From Pleomorphovibrio marinus (lineage in GTDB: Bacteria; Bacteroidota; Bacteroidia; Cytophagales; Cyclobacteriaceae): DNA of 64,000 nucleotides. The stretch is taken from contig NZ_QCXY01000003.1 in the NCBI RefSeq assembly GCF_003347495.1, positions 496,001-560,000 on the forward strand, in the 5' to 3' direction. The notes below the pieces were generated by a model. The model saw only the letters and a program-made list of their open reading frames with translations. It was not told where the DNA came from and ran no database searches. Of the stretch, positions 18,040 through 27,575 are shown one piece after another (the stretch's first letter is position 1; each line of letters starts with the position of its first letter). A program made the position numbers and the translations under genes.

Positions 18040-18465
18040 CTAATCATTGATAGTTGAAGGTTCAAAATAGGGTCTTAGTACCTCCATCAAATAGGAAGGT
18101 GGCCTACAAGGACGATGGTTGTCGGTGCGCAGGAAGGTGAGCAGTGTTTCTCCCTGATGTATCAAATCCCCTGCTTCATTCAAAATATCATAATGAAACC
18201 TGATCCTGATTCCCGGCATCTCCTTAATACTAGTACGGATAGTTAAATGCTCATCATATCTGCCGGGTTTAAGGAAGCGACTATGGTTTTCCAAAACAGG
18301 CATCATCACTCCATCTTCTTCCATTCTGCTATAGGAAAACCCTATGGAACGCATGGCCTCCACCCTACCCACTTCGTAATAACTGGCATAATTGCCATAG
18401 TACACGTAACCCATTTGGTCGGTTTCGGCATACCTAACTCTGAGTTTGGTTTCGGATACAAACAT
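18040..18465 (-). CDS. ybgC: Acyl-CoA thioesterase, YbgC/4-hydroxybenzoyl-CoA thioesterase family
   Basis: 141 residues of a single hot-dog domain. The family active-site region is RYAETDQMGYVYYGNYASYY, with catalytic Asp16, and a long central helix follows (EVGRVEAMRSIGFSY). The family hydrolyses acyl-CoA thioesters and is often tied to envelope lipid metabolism. ATG 18465 overlaps the mltG stop by one base (TAATG), and yihY follows by 2 bases. This is a three-gene envelope operon. Confidence 0.85.
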   Translation of the reverse strand: MFVSETKLRVRYAETDQMGYVYYGNYASYYEVGRVEAMRSIGFSYSRMEEDGVMMPVLENHSRFLKPGRYDEHLTIRTSIKEMPGIRIRFHYDILNEAGDLIHQGETLLTFLRTDNHRPCRPPSYLMEVLRPYFEPSTIND

Positions 18466-19505
18466 TATTGATAAATTTTTGCGGCGTTCAATGCATTTTG
18501 ATAGCGCCGGGCATTGTTCATATGTTCCCGCAGGTTTGTGGCAAAAGCATGATATCCCGAGAAATCATCTTTTGCACAAAAATACAGGTAATTATGTTCC
18601 TGATAATTAAGTACCGCCTCCATGGCAGGGATATCCGGAAGGTTGATGGGGCCAGGAGGAAGCCCCGGATACTTGTAGGTGTTGTAAGGACTGTCTATTT
18701 CCTTGTGGACATTAAGCACCCGTTTTATGCCAAAATCCCCAATGGCATACACAAGAGTCGGGTCTGCCTGTAAAAGCATGTTACGATTCAACCGATTCAC
18801 ATAGACGCCAGCCACTTTAGACTGTTCATCCCTTTTGCTTGTTTCTGCCTGGACGATAGAAGCCAATGTAGCCACCTCCTTGGGGCTCATCCCAATGGCC
18901 TCCGCCCTGGCCTTTCTTTCCTCCGACCAAAACCGGTTATATTCCTGATACATTCTATCAAACAAAGCAGAAGGGGTAATGTTCCAATACACCTCATAGG
19001 TATTTGGTATAAACATGGACATGATGGTGGTAGGCTCAAAACCAAATTTTTCAAGATTGCCGGTATCTTTTAGGAGTTCCAAAAACTCTTCTTTGTCCAT
19101 CTCCAGTTTTACCGTGATTTTTTCAGCAAGATCTTCTTGGGTTCTTACGTTGTTGAAGGTGATATTTATAGGTGTCTGCTTACCCAAACGCAACAAACCC
19201 ACAAGCTCTCTATTACTTAGCCTTGGTGGAATTTCAAATAATCCGGGTTTCACCTTTTCTTGGTATTTCATCACCTTTGCCACAAAGCTAAAAGTGATTA
19301 CATCCTGAATCACATCATTATAAAGTAGGCTGTCTCTTACTTGGTTAAAGTCGGCTTCCTTTGGAATTTTCAGCATATACGATTTTTCTTTGTCCACCAG
19401 GGTGTTGGGTCCAAAAAATGCCTGATAAAAATAGAAGGTAAAGGAGGTGAGCAATACAGAAAAAGCCACCATTCCAATCAACCAATATATTCTCTTTTTG
19501 TCCAT
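18465..19505 (-). CDS. mltG: Endolytic murein transglycosylase MltG (YceG-like)
   Basis: 346 residues. One N-terminal membrane anchor (residues 8-30) is followed by a LysM-like segment and the YceG catalytic domain. The catalytic Glu is in ASIVQAETSKRDEQ, and downstream AGVYVNRLNRNMLLQADPT and YNTYKYPGLPPGPI are hallmark blocks of the family. It cleaves nascent glycan strands during peptidoglycan synthesis, anchored in the inner membrane and facing the periplasm. It is the first gene of the mltG-ybgC-yihY operon, divergent from the YrdC/YciO gene. Confidence 0.93.
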   Translation of the reverse strand: MDKKRIYWLIGMVAFSVLLTSFTFYFYQAFFGPNTLVDKEKSYMLKIPKEADFNQVRDSLLYNDVIQDVITFSFVAKVMKYQEKVKPGLFEIPPRLSNRELVGLLRLGKQTPINITFNNVRTQEDLAEKITVKLEMDKEEFLELLKDTGNLEKFGFEPTTIMSMFIPNTYEVYWNITPSALFDRMYQEYNRFWSEERKARAEAIGMSPKEVATLASIVQAETSKRDEQSKVAGVYVNRLNRNMLLQADPTLVYAIGDFGIKRVLNVHKEIDSPYNTYKYPGLPPGPINLPDIPAMEAVLNYQEHNYLYFCAKDDFSGYHAFATNLREHMNNARRYQNALNAAKIYQ

Positions 19506-19761
19506 TTTACTATTCCTATTTCCAAATTTTTGCCCTCGATTGTTATGAACGAGGAGTTATGTTTTTCAGCATTTTTAAGAAAGCCGACCACAAATATAAC
19601 ACATAATCCCAAGAAAGGATTTTATGGTTTAGATAGACGACTCCAATTTCTTGTTAAATTCCTTAAATTGCTTTTTTTTAAAGAATAAATAATTTACTTT
19701 ACGAATTATAAAGCCTCAAGGGCTTTAAATTTTGTCCTTGGATAAGGAAAAAACTTGATAT

Positions 19762-20391
19762 ATGTCAGCAGAATTTATCAAAATACACCCTGAAAACCCT
19801 GATTTTAGGCGCTTGCGTAGGGTGGTGGATGTTTTAAATGATGGGGGTGTAATCATTTATCCCACGGATACCATTTACGGGTTGGGCTGTGGGATCTTTC
19901 ACCCCAAAGCCATAGAGCGGATTTGCCAGATCAAAGGGGTAAAGCCTCAAAAGCAAAACTTTTCATTTATTTGCTATGACCTGAGCGATATTTCCGAATA
20001 TACACGGGCATTAAATACCCCTGTGTTTAAAATGATGAAAAAGGCCTTGCCAGGCCCTTTCACATTTATATTGGAAGCAAACAACAATGTCCCAAAACTC
20101 TTGAACAACAAGAAAAAAACGGTGGGAATAAGGGTTCCTGATCATCTAATTCCCAGAAATCTCGTTAAAGAATTTGGGCAGCCCATTATCACCACATCCA
20201 TCAGGGACGAGGACGATGTCATAGAATACAGCACAGACCCCGAGTTGATTTACGAAAAATACAAAGACCAGGTAGATATAGTCATAGACGGTGGCTACGG
20301 CAAAAATGTGGCCTCCACCATCTTGGATTGCACAGGGGAGACAGTGGAAGTAGTGAGACAAGGTTTAGGGGAACTGGAAGAAATATCCTAA
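19762..20391 (+). CDS. YrdC/YciO/Sua5-family protein (threonylcarbamoyl-AMP synthase-like)
   Basis: 209 residues of a single YrdC domain. [17 protein letters not shown] near residue 30 and [15 protein letters not shown] near 70 form the nucleotide- and threonine-binding core, and GIRVPDH and PIITTSIR are the later family blocks. Family members make threonylcarbamoyl-AMP for tRNA t6A37 modification. The KPQKQNF segment and 209-residue length look closer to the YciO branch, whose activity is less certain than TsaC, so I leave the symbol blank. The 255 bases upstream are shared with the divergent mltG operon. Confidence 0.85.
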   Translation: MSAEFIKIHPENPDFRRLRRVVDVLNDGGVIIYPTDTIYGLGCGIFHPKAIERICQIKGVKPQKQNFSFICYDLSDISEYTRALNTPVFKMMKKALPGPFTFILEANNNVPKLLNNKKKTVGIRVPDHLIPRNLVKEFGQPIITTSIRDEDDVIEYSTDPELIYEKYKDQVDIVIDGGYGKNVASTILDCTGETVEVVRQGLGELEEIS

Positions 20392-20408
20392 CAGTCCCCT
20401 AGTAGGAA

Positions 20409-20443
20409 TTTGTTGCAAATCTAAAAGGCTTGCCATAACTTTA
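20409..20443 (+). promoter_or_regulatory. Candidate Bacteroidota-type promoter of the WbqC gene
   Basis: TTTGTTG (20409-20415) and TAACTTTA (20436-20443), 20 bases apart, approximate the Bacteroidota -33 TTTG and -7 TAnnTTTG elements; the last base differs. The predicted start near 20450 would leave a leader of about 12 bases before ATG 20462. Seen by eye only. Confidence 0.35.
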
Positions 20444-20461
20444 GACCCAAACACCTGCCAA

Positions 20462-21094
20462 ATGACAGAGATTAGGGTATTGGCGGCTGACCTGTTTTAT
20501 TTGCCTAACATAGAGTTTTTCTCCTCACTTATCCAGGTTGAGGAATTAGTGCTGAATTCTAGAGAGGCCTATGTGAAACAGACCTACAGGAACAGGGCAG
20601 AAGTGCTTCTGGCCAACAAAAAGGAAAAATTGACGGTGCCAGTAGTAGAAGGTAACCGACAGAAATCATATAAAGAGGTGAAAATTGACTATGGCCAAAA
20701 ATGGCTTAATGTCCACCTGAGAGGGATCAGAAGCGGGTATGGAAAAGCACCCTTTTTCGATTACCTGTTTCCAGATCTGGAGCAAGTTTACAAGCGTAAA
20801 CCTCCTTTCCTCTGGGACCTCAATATAGAATTACTGACACTTTGTCTTCAATTTCTGCGAAAAGATGTCAGCATTGTCGATGAAGAAAATTGGAAGGCGA
20901 ATGGTACGCTAATTGACATTAGAGGGGCAATAAAAGCCAAAGAGCTGTACAAACAGAGGGGATTTTATCACCCATATCCTTATCTACAAATGTTTGGCTT
21001 AGACTTTGTTCCCAATTTGAGCGTTATAGATTTGTTGTTTTGTGAAGGCCCTGCATCCGAAAGGATTCTTTCGCTTTCCCGAAAAAGAAAATGA
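20462..21094 (+). CDS. WbqC-family protein
   Basis: 210 residues. Family blocks are visible: an N-terminal DLFYLPNIEFFSSL, then SYKEVKIDYGQKWLNVHLRG in the middle and RGFYHPYPYLQMFGL near the end. WbqC-like proteins are common in Bacteroidota and are found in some O-antigen clusters, but their biochemical function is unknown. It is cytoplasmic with no signal. It lies between the YrdC and clpC genes on the same strand, with 83 bases to clpC. Confidence 0.88.
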   Translation: MTEIRVLAADLFYLPNIEFFSSLIQVEELVLNSREAYVKQTYRNRAEVLLANKKEKLTVPVVEGNRQKSYKEVKIDYGQKWLNVHLRGIRSGYGKAPFFDYLFPDLEQVYKRKPPFLWDLNIELLTLCLQFLRKDVSIVDEENWKANGTLIDIRGAIKAKELYKQRGFYHPYPYLQMFGLDFVPNLSVIDLLFCEGPASERILSLSRKRK

Positions 21095-21177
21095 ACAATA
21101 CATAAACCTATTGTGTTTTTAAAACAAATTCGATAACATTATCTGTATTATTGAAAAGTTGTTAAGAAAGAAATTAA

Positions 21178-23700
21178 ATGGAAGCAAAATTTTCAAATAG
21201 AGTCAAAGAGGTGATCTCCCTGAGTCGTGAAGAAGCATTGCGGCTTGGTCACGATTATATAGGAACAGAACATCTCTTGCTAGGGATGATTCGAGAGGGG
21301 GAAGGTGTAGCTGTTTCCATTTTAAAGAAGTTGGGAGTACCTCTAGATGAGCTAAGAAACTCCGTAGAAAGGGCAGTAAAAGGTACAGCCAATCACAATG
21401 TGAAAAACCTGGCCAACATACCCCTAACCAGACAATCTGAAAAAGTATTGAAAATCACCTATTTGGAGGCTAAAATTTTCAAGAGCCAACTCATTGGCAC
21501 TGAGCACCTTTTGCTTTCTATTTTAAGGGATGAAGACAATATAGCCACTCAGATCCTTCAAAAGTTTGATGCCACTTATGATGCCGTGAAAGAAATGTTA
21601 GAATTTCAAACAGACCAGTCTCCAAGATCCGGTACGGAAGCGGATGATACAGATGATGAAGGAAGCAAGCTTTTTGGTTCCTCTAGTAGTTCGTCCAGTT
21701 CCAAGGGTTCCACTGAAAAATCCAGGACACCTGTTCTTGACAATTTCGGTAGGGATCTTACCAGAATGGCTGAGGAAGATAAATTGGACCCGATTATAGG
21801 TAGGGAAAAAGAAATTGAGCGTGTAGCACAGATCCTTTCCCGAAGAAAGAAAAACAACCCTATCCTTATCGGTGAACCAGGCGTAGGTAAAACCGCTATA
21901 GCAGAAGGATTGGCACTTCGAATTGTGCAGAAAAAAGTTTCTAGGGTACTCTTTAATAAAAGGGTAGTAACATTGGATCTTGCCTCCTTGGTAGCTGGCA
22001 CAAAATATCGGGGACAATTTGAGGAGAGAATGAAGGCCGTGATGAACGAGCTTGAAAAATCCCCAAATGTAATCCTTTTCATCGATGAGCTCCACACCAT
22101 AGTGGGTGCCGGTGGGGCAAGCGGTTCCTTAGATGCGTCTAATATGTTTAAACCTGCTTTGGCAAGGGGAGAAATCCAATGTATAGGCGCAACCACCTTG
22201 GATGAATACAGGCAATACATAGAGAAAGATGGTGCCTTGGCGCGTAGGTTTCAGATGGTAATGGTGGATGCCACCTCACCAGAGGAGACCGTACAGATTC
22301 TCCAAAACATCAAGGATAAATATGAAGATCACCATAATGTGATCTATACCGATGAGGCCATTCAAGCTTGCGTGAACTTATCCGACAGGTACATATCCGA
22401 TAGGTTTTTGCCAGACAAGGCAATTGATATTTTGGATGAAGCCGGCGCCAGGGTTCATATTAACAACATTCACGTTCCAGAAAATATCCTGAAGCTTGAA
22501 GAGGAGGTAGAAAAAATAAAAGTTGAAAAAAACAGGGTAGTAAAATCCCAAAAATACGAGGAAGCCGCGCAGTTAAGAGACAGGGAGAAAAAGCTTCTTG
22601 AACAACTTGACAGTGCAAAAGCCAAATGGGAAGAAGAAAGCAAAACCAAACGCTACAACGTTGAAGAAGACAATGTAGCAGAGGTAATTGCCATGATGAC
22701 TGGCATACCTGCTAAGAGAATAGCCCAAAATGAAGGCACTAAACTGCTGGGAATGGGCGAGGAGCTCAAAAACAAGGTAGTGGGTCAGGATGATGCTATC
22801 AAAAAGCTCACCAAGGCAATTCAAAGGACAAGAGTTGGGCTAAAAGACCCCAAAAAACCCATTGGGTCATTTGTCTTTCTTGGGCCTACCGGTGTGGGTA
22901 AAACAGAGCTTGCCAAAATGTTGGCTACTTATCTTTTTGACAAGGAAGATTCCCTTATCCGAATAGACATGTCTGAATACATGGAAAAATTCAGTGTATC
23001 CAGATTGGTGGGTGCTCCTCCAGGCTATGTGGGATACGAAGAAGGTGGACAACTCACTGAAAAAGTAAGAAGGAAGCCTTATTCTGTAGTTCTGTTGGAT
23101 GAGATAGAAAAAGCCCACCCAGACGTCTTTAATATCCTACTCCAAGTGCTGGACGATGGCATACTGACCGATGGTCTGGGCAGAAGAGTGGATTTCAGGA
23201 ACACCATTATAATCATGACCTCCAATATTGGGGTTAGGGATCTCAAGGATTTTGGTGCTGGGATAGGTTTCTCCTCCAAAGCGAAGGAAGAAAACATGGA
23301 TGATGTGATGAAATCCACCATTCAAAGTGCGCTCAAAAAGGCCTTTAGCCCTGAGTTTCTAAACCGTTTGGATGATGTGGTTATTTTTAACAGCTTATCC
23401 AAAGAGCATATCCATCAGATAATTGATATTAATCTGAAGAAACTCTTTAAAAGAATTACCGACCTTGGTTACGCAATAAAGCTAACAGACAAGGCTAAGG
23501 ATTTCTTATCCGAAAAAGGATACGACAGACAGTATGGTGCCAGGCCTTTAAACAGGGCAATACAAAAATACCTGGAAGATGCCATTGCTGAAGAGATCCT
23601 AAAAGGGGAGTTGTCCGAAGGTGATGTCATCATAGCAGATTATCCCGGTGAAGGTGACTCCCTCAATATCAAGGTCACTAAAAAGGAGAAAGCGGATTAA
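21178..23700 (+). CDS. clpC: ATP-dependent Clp protease ATP-binding subunit ClpC
   Basis: 840 residues, normal length for ClpC. Two Clp_N repeats occupy residues 1-145 and a Ser-rich linker 150-182. The first AAA+ domain has Walker A GEPGVGKT at about 232 and Walker B FIDELHT. A UVR-like motif (KYEEAAQLRDREKKL) near 455-475 marks ClpC rather than ClpA/ClpB. The second AAA+ domain has Walker A GPTGVGKT at about 569, PPGYVGYEEGGQLTE in the pore region, and a C-terminal D2-small domain. It unfolds proteins for the ClpP protease and contributes to stress protein quality control. It is single and followed by a strong terminator. Confidence 0.96.
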   Translation: MEAKFSNRVKEVISLSREEALRLGHDYIGTEHLLLGMIREGEGVAVSILKKLGVPLDELRNSVERAVKGTANHNVKNLANIPLTRQSEKVLKITYLEAKIFKSQLIGTEHLLLSILRDEDNIATQILQKFDATYDAVKEMLEFQTDQSPRSGTEADDTDDEGSKLFGSSSSSSSSKGSTEKSRTPVLDNFGRDLTRMAEEDKLDPIIGREKEIERVAQILSRRKKNNPILIGEPGVGKTAIAEGLALRIVQKKVSRVLFNKRVVTLDLASLVAGTKYRGQFEERMKAVMNELEKSPNVILFIDELHTIVGAGGASGSLDASNMFKPALARGEIQCIGATTLDEYRQYIEKDGALARRFQMVMVDATSPEETVQILQNIKDKYEDHHNVIYTDEAIQACVNLSDRYISDRFLPDKAIDILDEAGARVHINNIHVPENILKLEEEVEKIKVEKNRVVKSQKYEEAAQLRDREKKLLEQLDSAKAKWEEESKTKRYNVEEDNVAEVIAMMTGIPAKRIAQNEGTKLLGMGEELKNKVVGQDDAIKKLTKAIQRTRVGLKDPKKPIGSFVFLGPTGVGKTELAKMLATYLFDKEDSLIRIDMSEYMEKFSVSRLVGAPPGYVGYEEGGQLTEKVRRKPYSVVLLDEIEKAHPDVFNILLQVLDDGILTDGLGRRVDFRNTIIIMTSNIGVRDLKDFGAGIGFSSKAKEENMDDVMKSTIQSALKKAFSPEFLNRLDDVVIFNSLSKEHIHQIIDINLKKLFKRITDLGYAIKLTDKAKDFLSEKGYDRQYGARPLNRAIQKYLEDAIAEEILKGELSEGDVIIADYPGEGDSLNIKVTKKEKAD

Positions 23701-23726
23701 TGTAGTACCGGCAAAATATAAGACTG

Positions 23727-23763
23727 AAGTCTCTGTGAATTTTTATTTGCAGAGACTTTTTTT
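23727..23763 (+). terminator. Intrinsic terminator of clpC
   Basis: AAGTCTCTG (23727-23735) pairs perfectly with CAGAGACTT (23750-23758), 9 base pairs with a 14-base loop, directly followed by a T run to 23763. It starts 27 bases after the clpC stop. Confidence 0.88.
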
Positions 23764-24196
23764 ATGCCTTCTTTTTTGAAAAAAAGTTGACCTTGATGGA
23801 AGCGACAAGGGCTATAAATGCAAATCCCACCGTGGCATATTCTACCAAATCAGGAGATAGGTCAGCCCCGAAGTAACGTTGGATTAGATAGGTAATATAG
23901 GAATTGGGCAAATCCTGAACCCCCTTTTCCCTTAAAACATCCCAATGCCAATCTGTAATGGGGCAATAGCCCCAGCCGTACCAAATACCCAGTATAAACC
24001 AAGAGGCAAAAGTAAGAGAAATCACAATGAAATGCCACCTCTGAAGAGGTTTCCATAACCAAGCAAATAAGTTAAAGAGAATAAGCAAAGTATGAAAAAT
24101 CAGGAAAAAATAATCGGCGATTACCAGGATGTCCATAAGAAACATAACCAATGAGAATTGTTGGAGAAAATAATCCACAAAGTTTATTCCAGGCAC
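23762..24196 (-). CDS. DUF2784-family membrane protein
   Basis: 144 residues from GTG 24196, one base after the sulfatase stop; ATG 24145 is an alternative start closer to the usual N-terminus of the family. It has three to four membrane helices. The family signature GWGYCPITDWHWDVL is present around residues 75-90, followed by a last helix and a Lys-rich end. The function of DUF2784 proteins is unknown. The tight spacing suggests translational coupling to the upstream sulfatase gene, although a functional link is not evident. Confidence 0.8.
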   Translation of the reverse strand: MPGINFVDYFLQQFSLVMFLMDILVIADYFFLIFHTLLILFNLFAWLWKPLQRWHFIVISLTFASWFILGIWYGWGYCPITDWHWDVLREKGVQDLPNSYITYLIQRYFGADLSPDLVEYATVGFAFIALVASIKVNFFSKKKA

Positions 24197-24197
24197 G

Positions 24198-26054
24198 CTA
24201 CTTCCAACTCCCTTTAAAATAGTCCATTCTTCGAATTACTTCTGCATTTGGGTTCTTTGGATTAATCCGATTGACATCTATATCGAGTTCATATGAGCTG
24301 TGATCCCGAAAATAAACCAGAGAATTCAGAAGTTGTAAGGTCAAAACAGGGTCCTCCACCTTATTGATCAAGGTTATCAGTGGTGAGATTGGGTCATTCG
24401 TCCCTAAAACACCCAGGCATTCAATGGCCTTCCACTGCAACATATAATCTCCATCCCTAATGAAGGTTTTCAAGGTAGGTTCCAGGCTCGTATCACCGAG
24501 TATGGCTGAGGTATTTATAGCCCAATACTGCTCTAATATCCCCCCCGTCTTAAGGGTTTCATCCAATCTCTCTACTGCCTCCTTTTTAGGAAGAAATAAA
24601 AAATCGTTGATCTCGATGATTCTTTCCAGTGCTGGTCTAAAGGACTCCCCATATGCCACTGGGTTGTCCATTGCCTCTGCTACCAGCAAATGTTCGGGCA
24701 AGAAGCCAAGATCATTGAAATCCAGTAAATTTCTGTTAAGTTGTTGCCTCAATTGGATAAGCATACCCTGCCATTCCTCCTTTTCGGCCAAGTTGTTGAT
24801 TTCAAAGGGATCATCTTCCAGATTGAAAAGCATCTCCGTAGGTTTGGAATTAAAAAACCTACTCTGTAATTCATTCAATTTTCCCTCCTTTTCCAATTCC
24901 CTCCATTCTGAAAAAGCGAGCATCTGATACCTATAATTGTTGTGCAGGGCATCGGGATAGAAGGGTTGAAAACTCCTGATGTATTTCCACTTTCCTTTCC
25001 GAAGGGAACGAACCATCTCATACTTTTCGTCAAACCTATCGGCATAGCCTACACTCTCATCTCTATTGGCCAAGTCTGCTTTGAGTCCTTTTCCCAAAAA
25101 AGGCTTACCATCCATTTGTGCGGGTATTTTGATCCCCGCCAAATGAAGAACGGTAGGTGCAAAGTCCATGAAACTAACAAAAGCCCCTTCTTTGGTACCT
25201 TTTTCTTGGTCTATCAGGTGCCTGTAATTCTCAGGGATGCGTACCACTAAAGGAATATGTAGGCCTGTTTCATAAAGGTAACCTTTGGAGCCCGGAAGCA
25301 CCCCTCCATGATCTCCAAAGTAAAATACAAAGGTGTCCTCTAACTTTCCATCCTTCTCCAGTTTTTCTAAAACTTCTCCCACCCACTTATCTATTCCTCT
25401 TATTTTATCCCTATGATAAGCAGTGGTAAATCTAAATGTGGGCGTATCGGGATACATGGGGAAGAGATTCACCTCATCGGGATGGTCCTGAGGCTGATAA
25501 GCCTCCATAAGCGAGTCCGAAAAATGCAGGCGGCTCTCATGGGAATCCATAAAGGTTTCCTTATGGAAAAAAGGTTGAGAGCTATCGGCTCTATTCTCCC
25601 ACCCGGCATGGTTGGAAGATTCATCCCAAACTCCGGGATCTTCTTTAGCATTATAGTCTTTTTTTGCCTTATTGGTGGTATAATACCCTGCCTCCCTCAA
25701 ATAGACCGGGAACATTTTCAATCCCTCTGGCATAGGTGCCTCTCGAATCTTGCGGTGAAGATGTATTCCCGTTCGGGGTGCATAGGTACCTGTAATCAAT
25801 GTACTCCTGGCGACGGAACAAACAGGCGAATTGGAGAAAGCATGTTCATATACCACCCCAATATCTGCCATTCCTGCAATATAAGGAGTGGATACGCCTT
25901 GCTCGTTCCACAAATCCATAAAATGGGTGCTATTATCCTCTGATATCAAAAACACGATATTAGGCAACTTGTTTCCCTGGGCCTCAGCCGTTAGGTAAAC
26001 CAAGCTCATAAAGACTAAGAGGAAGAACCTGTAATTTGGGTTAATTTGAGTCAT
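24198..26054 (-). CDS. Secreted formylglycine-dependent sulfatase with helical C-terminal extension
   Basis: 618 residues from ATG 26054; a longer frame to 26108 would bury the signal peptide. The signal ends near residue 25 (TAEAQG). The alkaline-phosphatase-like core starts PNIVFLISEDNSTH, and the sulfatase active-site signature is CSVARSTLITG with the formylglycine Cys79, carrying Val where Pro or Ala is more usual. Further metal-site blocks are FYFGDHGGVLPGSKGYLYE. The last about 150 residues are helical and repeat-like (AINTSAILGD, AIECLGVLG), suggesting HEAT-type repeats. It probably removes sulfate from a marine polysaccharide in the periplasm. It is downstream of the sugar-dehydrogenase-like lipoprotein. 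Confidence 0.88.
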   Translation of the reverse strand: MTQINPNYRFFLLVFMSLVYLTAEAQGNKLPNIVFLISEDNSTHFMDLWNEQGVSTPYIAGMADIGVVYEHAFSNSPVCSVARSTLITGTYAPRTGIHLHRKIREAPMPEGLKMFPVYLREAGYYTTNKAKKDYNAKEDPGVWDESSNHAGWENRADSSQPFFHKETFMDSHESRLHFSDSLMEAYQPQDHPDEVNLFPMYPDTPTFRFTTAYHRDKIRGIDKWVGEVLEKLEKDGKLEDTFVFYFGDHGGVLPGSKGYLYETGLHIPLVVRIPENYRHLIDQEKGTKEGAFVSFMDFAPTVLHLAGIKIPAQMDGKPFLGKGLKADLANRDESVGYADRFDEKYEMVRSLRKGKWKYIRSFQPFYPDALHNNYRYQMLAFSEWRELEKEGKLNELQSRFFNSKPTEMLFNLEDDPFEINNLAEKEEWQGMLIQLRQQLNRNLLDFNDLGFLPEHLLVAEAMDNPVAYGESFRPALERIIEINDFLFLPKKEAVERLDETLKTGGILEQYWAINTSAILGDTSLEPTLKTFIRDGDYMLQWKAIECLGVLGTNDPISPLITLINKVEDPVLTLQLLNSLVYFRDHSSYELDIDVNRINPKNPNAEVIRRMDYFKGSWK

Positions 26055-26148
26055 ATGTTCACTATTACAAAAATGGGGTGCGCGAGTTACCGACACACCC
26101 CATTCCACACACTAAAATTTTAACTTTTGGGCAGAATTTTTCTCCCTA

Positions 26149-27459
26149 CTATTCTCCCTCATAAAATACCCTCCAAATTTTACCACTTACAGAGTCGGAA
26201 ATTACCACGGTCCCATCAGGTGCCTGCGCTATCCCTGTAGGTCTGTGTTGGGCATCGCTTGGGCTTTCTATGGTCTCCACACCTGCAAAACCTTCCGCCA
26301 AAGGATCATAACTCCCTTTAGGAGACCCGTTTTCAAAAGGAACATGGGCCACAAAATAACCCTTTTGTTCCAATGGAGCTCGGTTCCAGGAGCCATGAAA
26401 AACTACCAGGGCCGCATTTTTATATTCCTCTGGAAAATGGTCACCGGTATAAAACAGGATATCATTTGGTCCCCAATGTGCAGGGAAAGTCATTACGGGT
26501 TGCTCGGTTCCTTCGCACCTTCCTACAGTTTCCCTGTCTCCTCCATATTCCGGGGACATTACCCTTTTATCCTGTAAAGGATCATAATAACAGTAAGGCC
26601 ACCCAAAATCTGCACCATCCGTAAGTTTAAATAGCTCTTCTGCCGGGATCTCAGCGTTTTCGTTTTCGTCATACAGTTCAGGCCAAAAGCCATCCAACAT
26701 GTCCCTCCCATGTTGTACAGCATAGACATGGCCATCATTGGGGTTATAGCCCAAAGCCACGGCATTTCGAATTCCCGTAGAAAACCTGTGTCCATCCTTT
26801 TGCTGGGTTTGACCCAGTCGTTCTGCATCAAAGCGCCAAACCCCACCGTGACGCTCTAAAATGGGGCAAGGATCCATTCCTGGAGATTCCCTGGTCCTGT
26901 CCTGTTCTTGGCAAGCATTTGAGGGTGCACCCACATTTACATAGAGGTGTCCTTGCTCATCAAAAGTAATGGACTTTGCGGCATGCTGGGTTTGACTGGT
27001 GAACCCTGAAACCACCGTATCAGGTGCTGAGGCATTATCCGGAATTAATTTGTCATCCGAAAATGAAAACCTAAATACAGTACTGTCATTGGTAGCATAC
27101 AGATGGCCCTTGTAAAAGGCAAGTCCTGTACCCCCAAAATCGGAGAAATATTCTATTTCATCTGCCCTGCCATCACCATCGGTATCCCTCATGGCTACAA
27201 TTCCTCCATTATCATGGGGTTCTCTTAGATTTAGGTAGATATCGCCGTTATCATTCACTGCAATATGCCTTCCTCTTCCTATATTCTCTGCTACTACGTA
27301 TGCTTTCATACCAGGTGCTAGGTTCAGCCCTCCCTGATCATCATCTGCCTTGAAGTACGGTGTTTTTTCTTCTTTCTTTTCTCCCTCCCCACAGCCTGAA
27401 ACAATCAGCACTAGGGAAAAGGCCATCAGAAATATCCAATCGTATGGCGTTCTATTCAT
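26149..27459 (-). CDS. Sorbosone/glucose-dehydrogenase-like (PQQ-type propeller) lipoprotein
   Basis: 436 residues. The signal peptide ends in lipobox VSGC, so it is probably lipid-anchored. The body is a six-bladed propeller of the GSDH type: RGRHIAVNDNGDIYLNLREP, AKSITFDEQGHLYVNVGAPS, GIRNAVALGYNPNDGHVYAV and HRPTGIAQAPDGTVVISDS, with DTDGDGRADEIEYF as a calcium-like loop. Family enzymes oxidise sugars or polyols with PQQ, but many Bacteroidota members have unknown substrates. The neighbours (sialidase upstream, sulfatase downstream) suggest a sugar acceptor. Gaps of 94-116 bases mean operon membership is likely but not certain. Confidence 0.82.
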   Translation of the reverse strand: MNRTPYDWIFLMAFSLVLIVSGCGEGEKKEEKTPYFKADDDQGGLNLAPGMKAYVVAENIGRGRHIAVNDNGDIYLNLREPHDNGGIVAMRDTDGDGRADEIEYFSDFGGTGLAFYKGHLYATNDSTVFRFSFSDDKLIPDNASAPDTVVSGFTSQTQHAAKSITFDEQGHLYVNVGAPSNACQEQDRTRESPGMDPCPILERHGGVWRFDAERLGQTQQKDGHRFSTGIRNAVALGYNPNDGHVYAVQHGRDMLDGFWPELYDENENAEIPAEELFKLTDGADFGWPYCYYDPLQDKRVMSPEYGGDRETVGRCEGTEQPVMTFPAHWGPNDILFYTGDHFPEEYKNAALVVFHGSWNRAPLEQKGYFVAHVPFENGSPKGSYDPLAEGFAGVETIESPSDAQHRPTGIAQAPDGTVVISDSVSGKIWRVFYEGE

Positions 27460-27575
27460 TTTTATATGGTTTTGGTTGGTGAATTTATTAGCCGGTGTTT
27501 AGCATTTACACCTCTAATTAAAGGAATAAAGATAGCCCAAATGCAACTGAGCTCCAAGTAAACTATTCATTACTC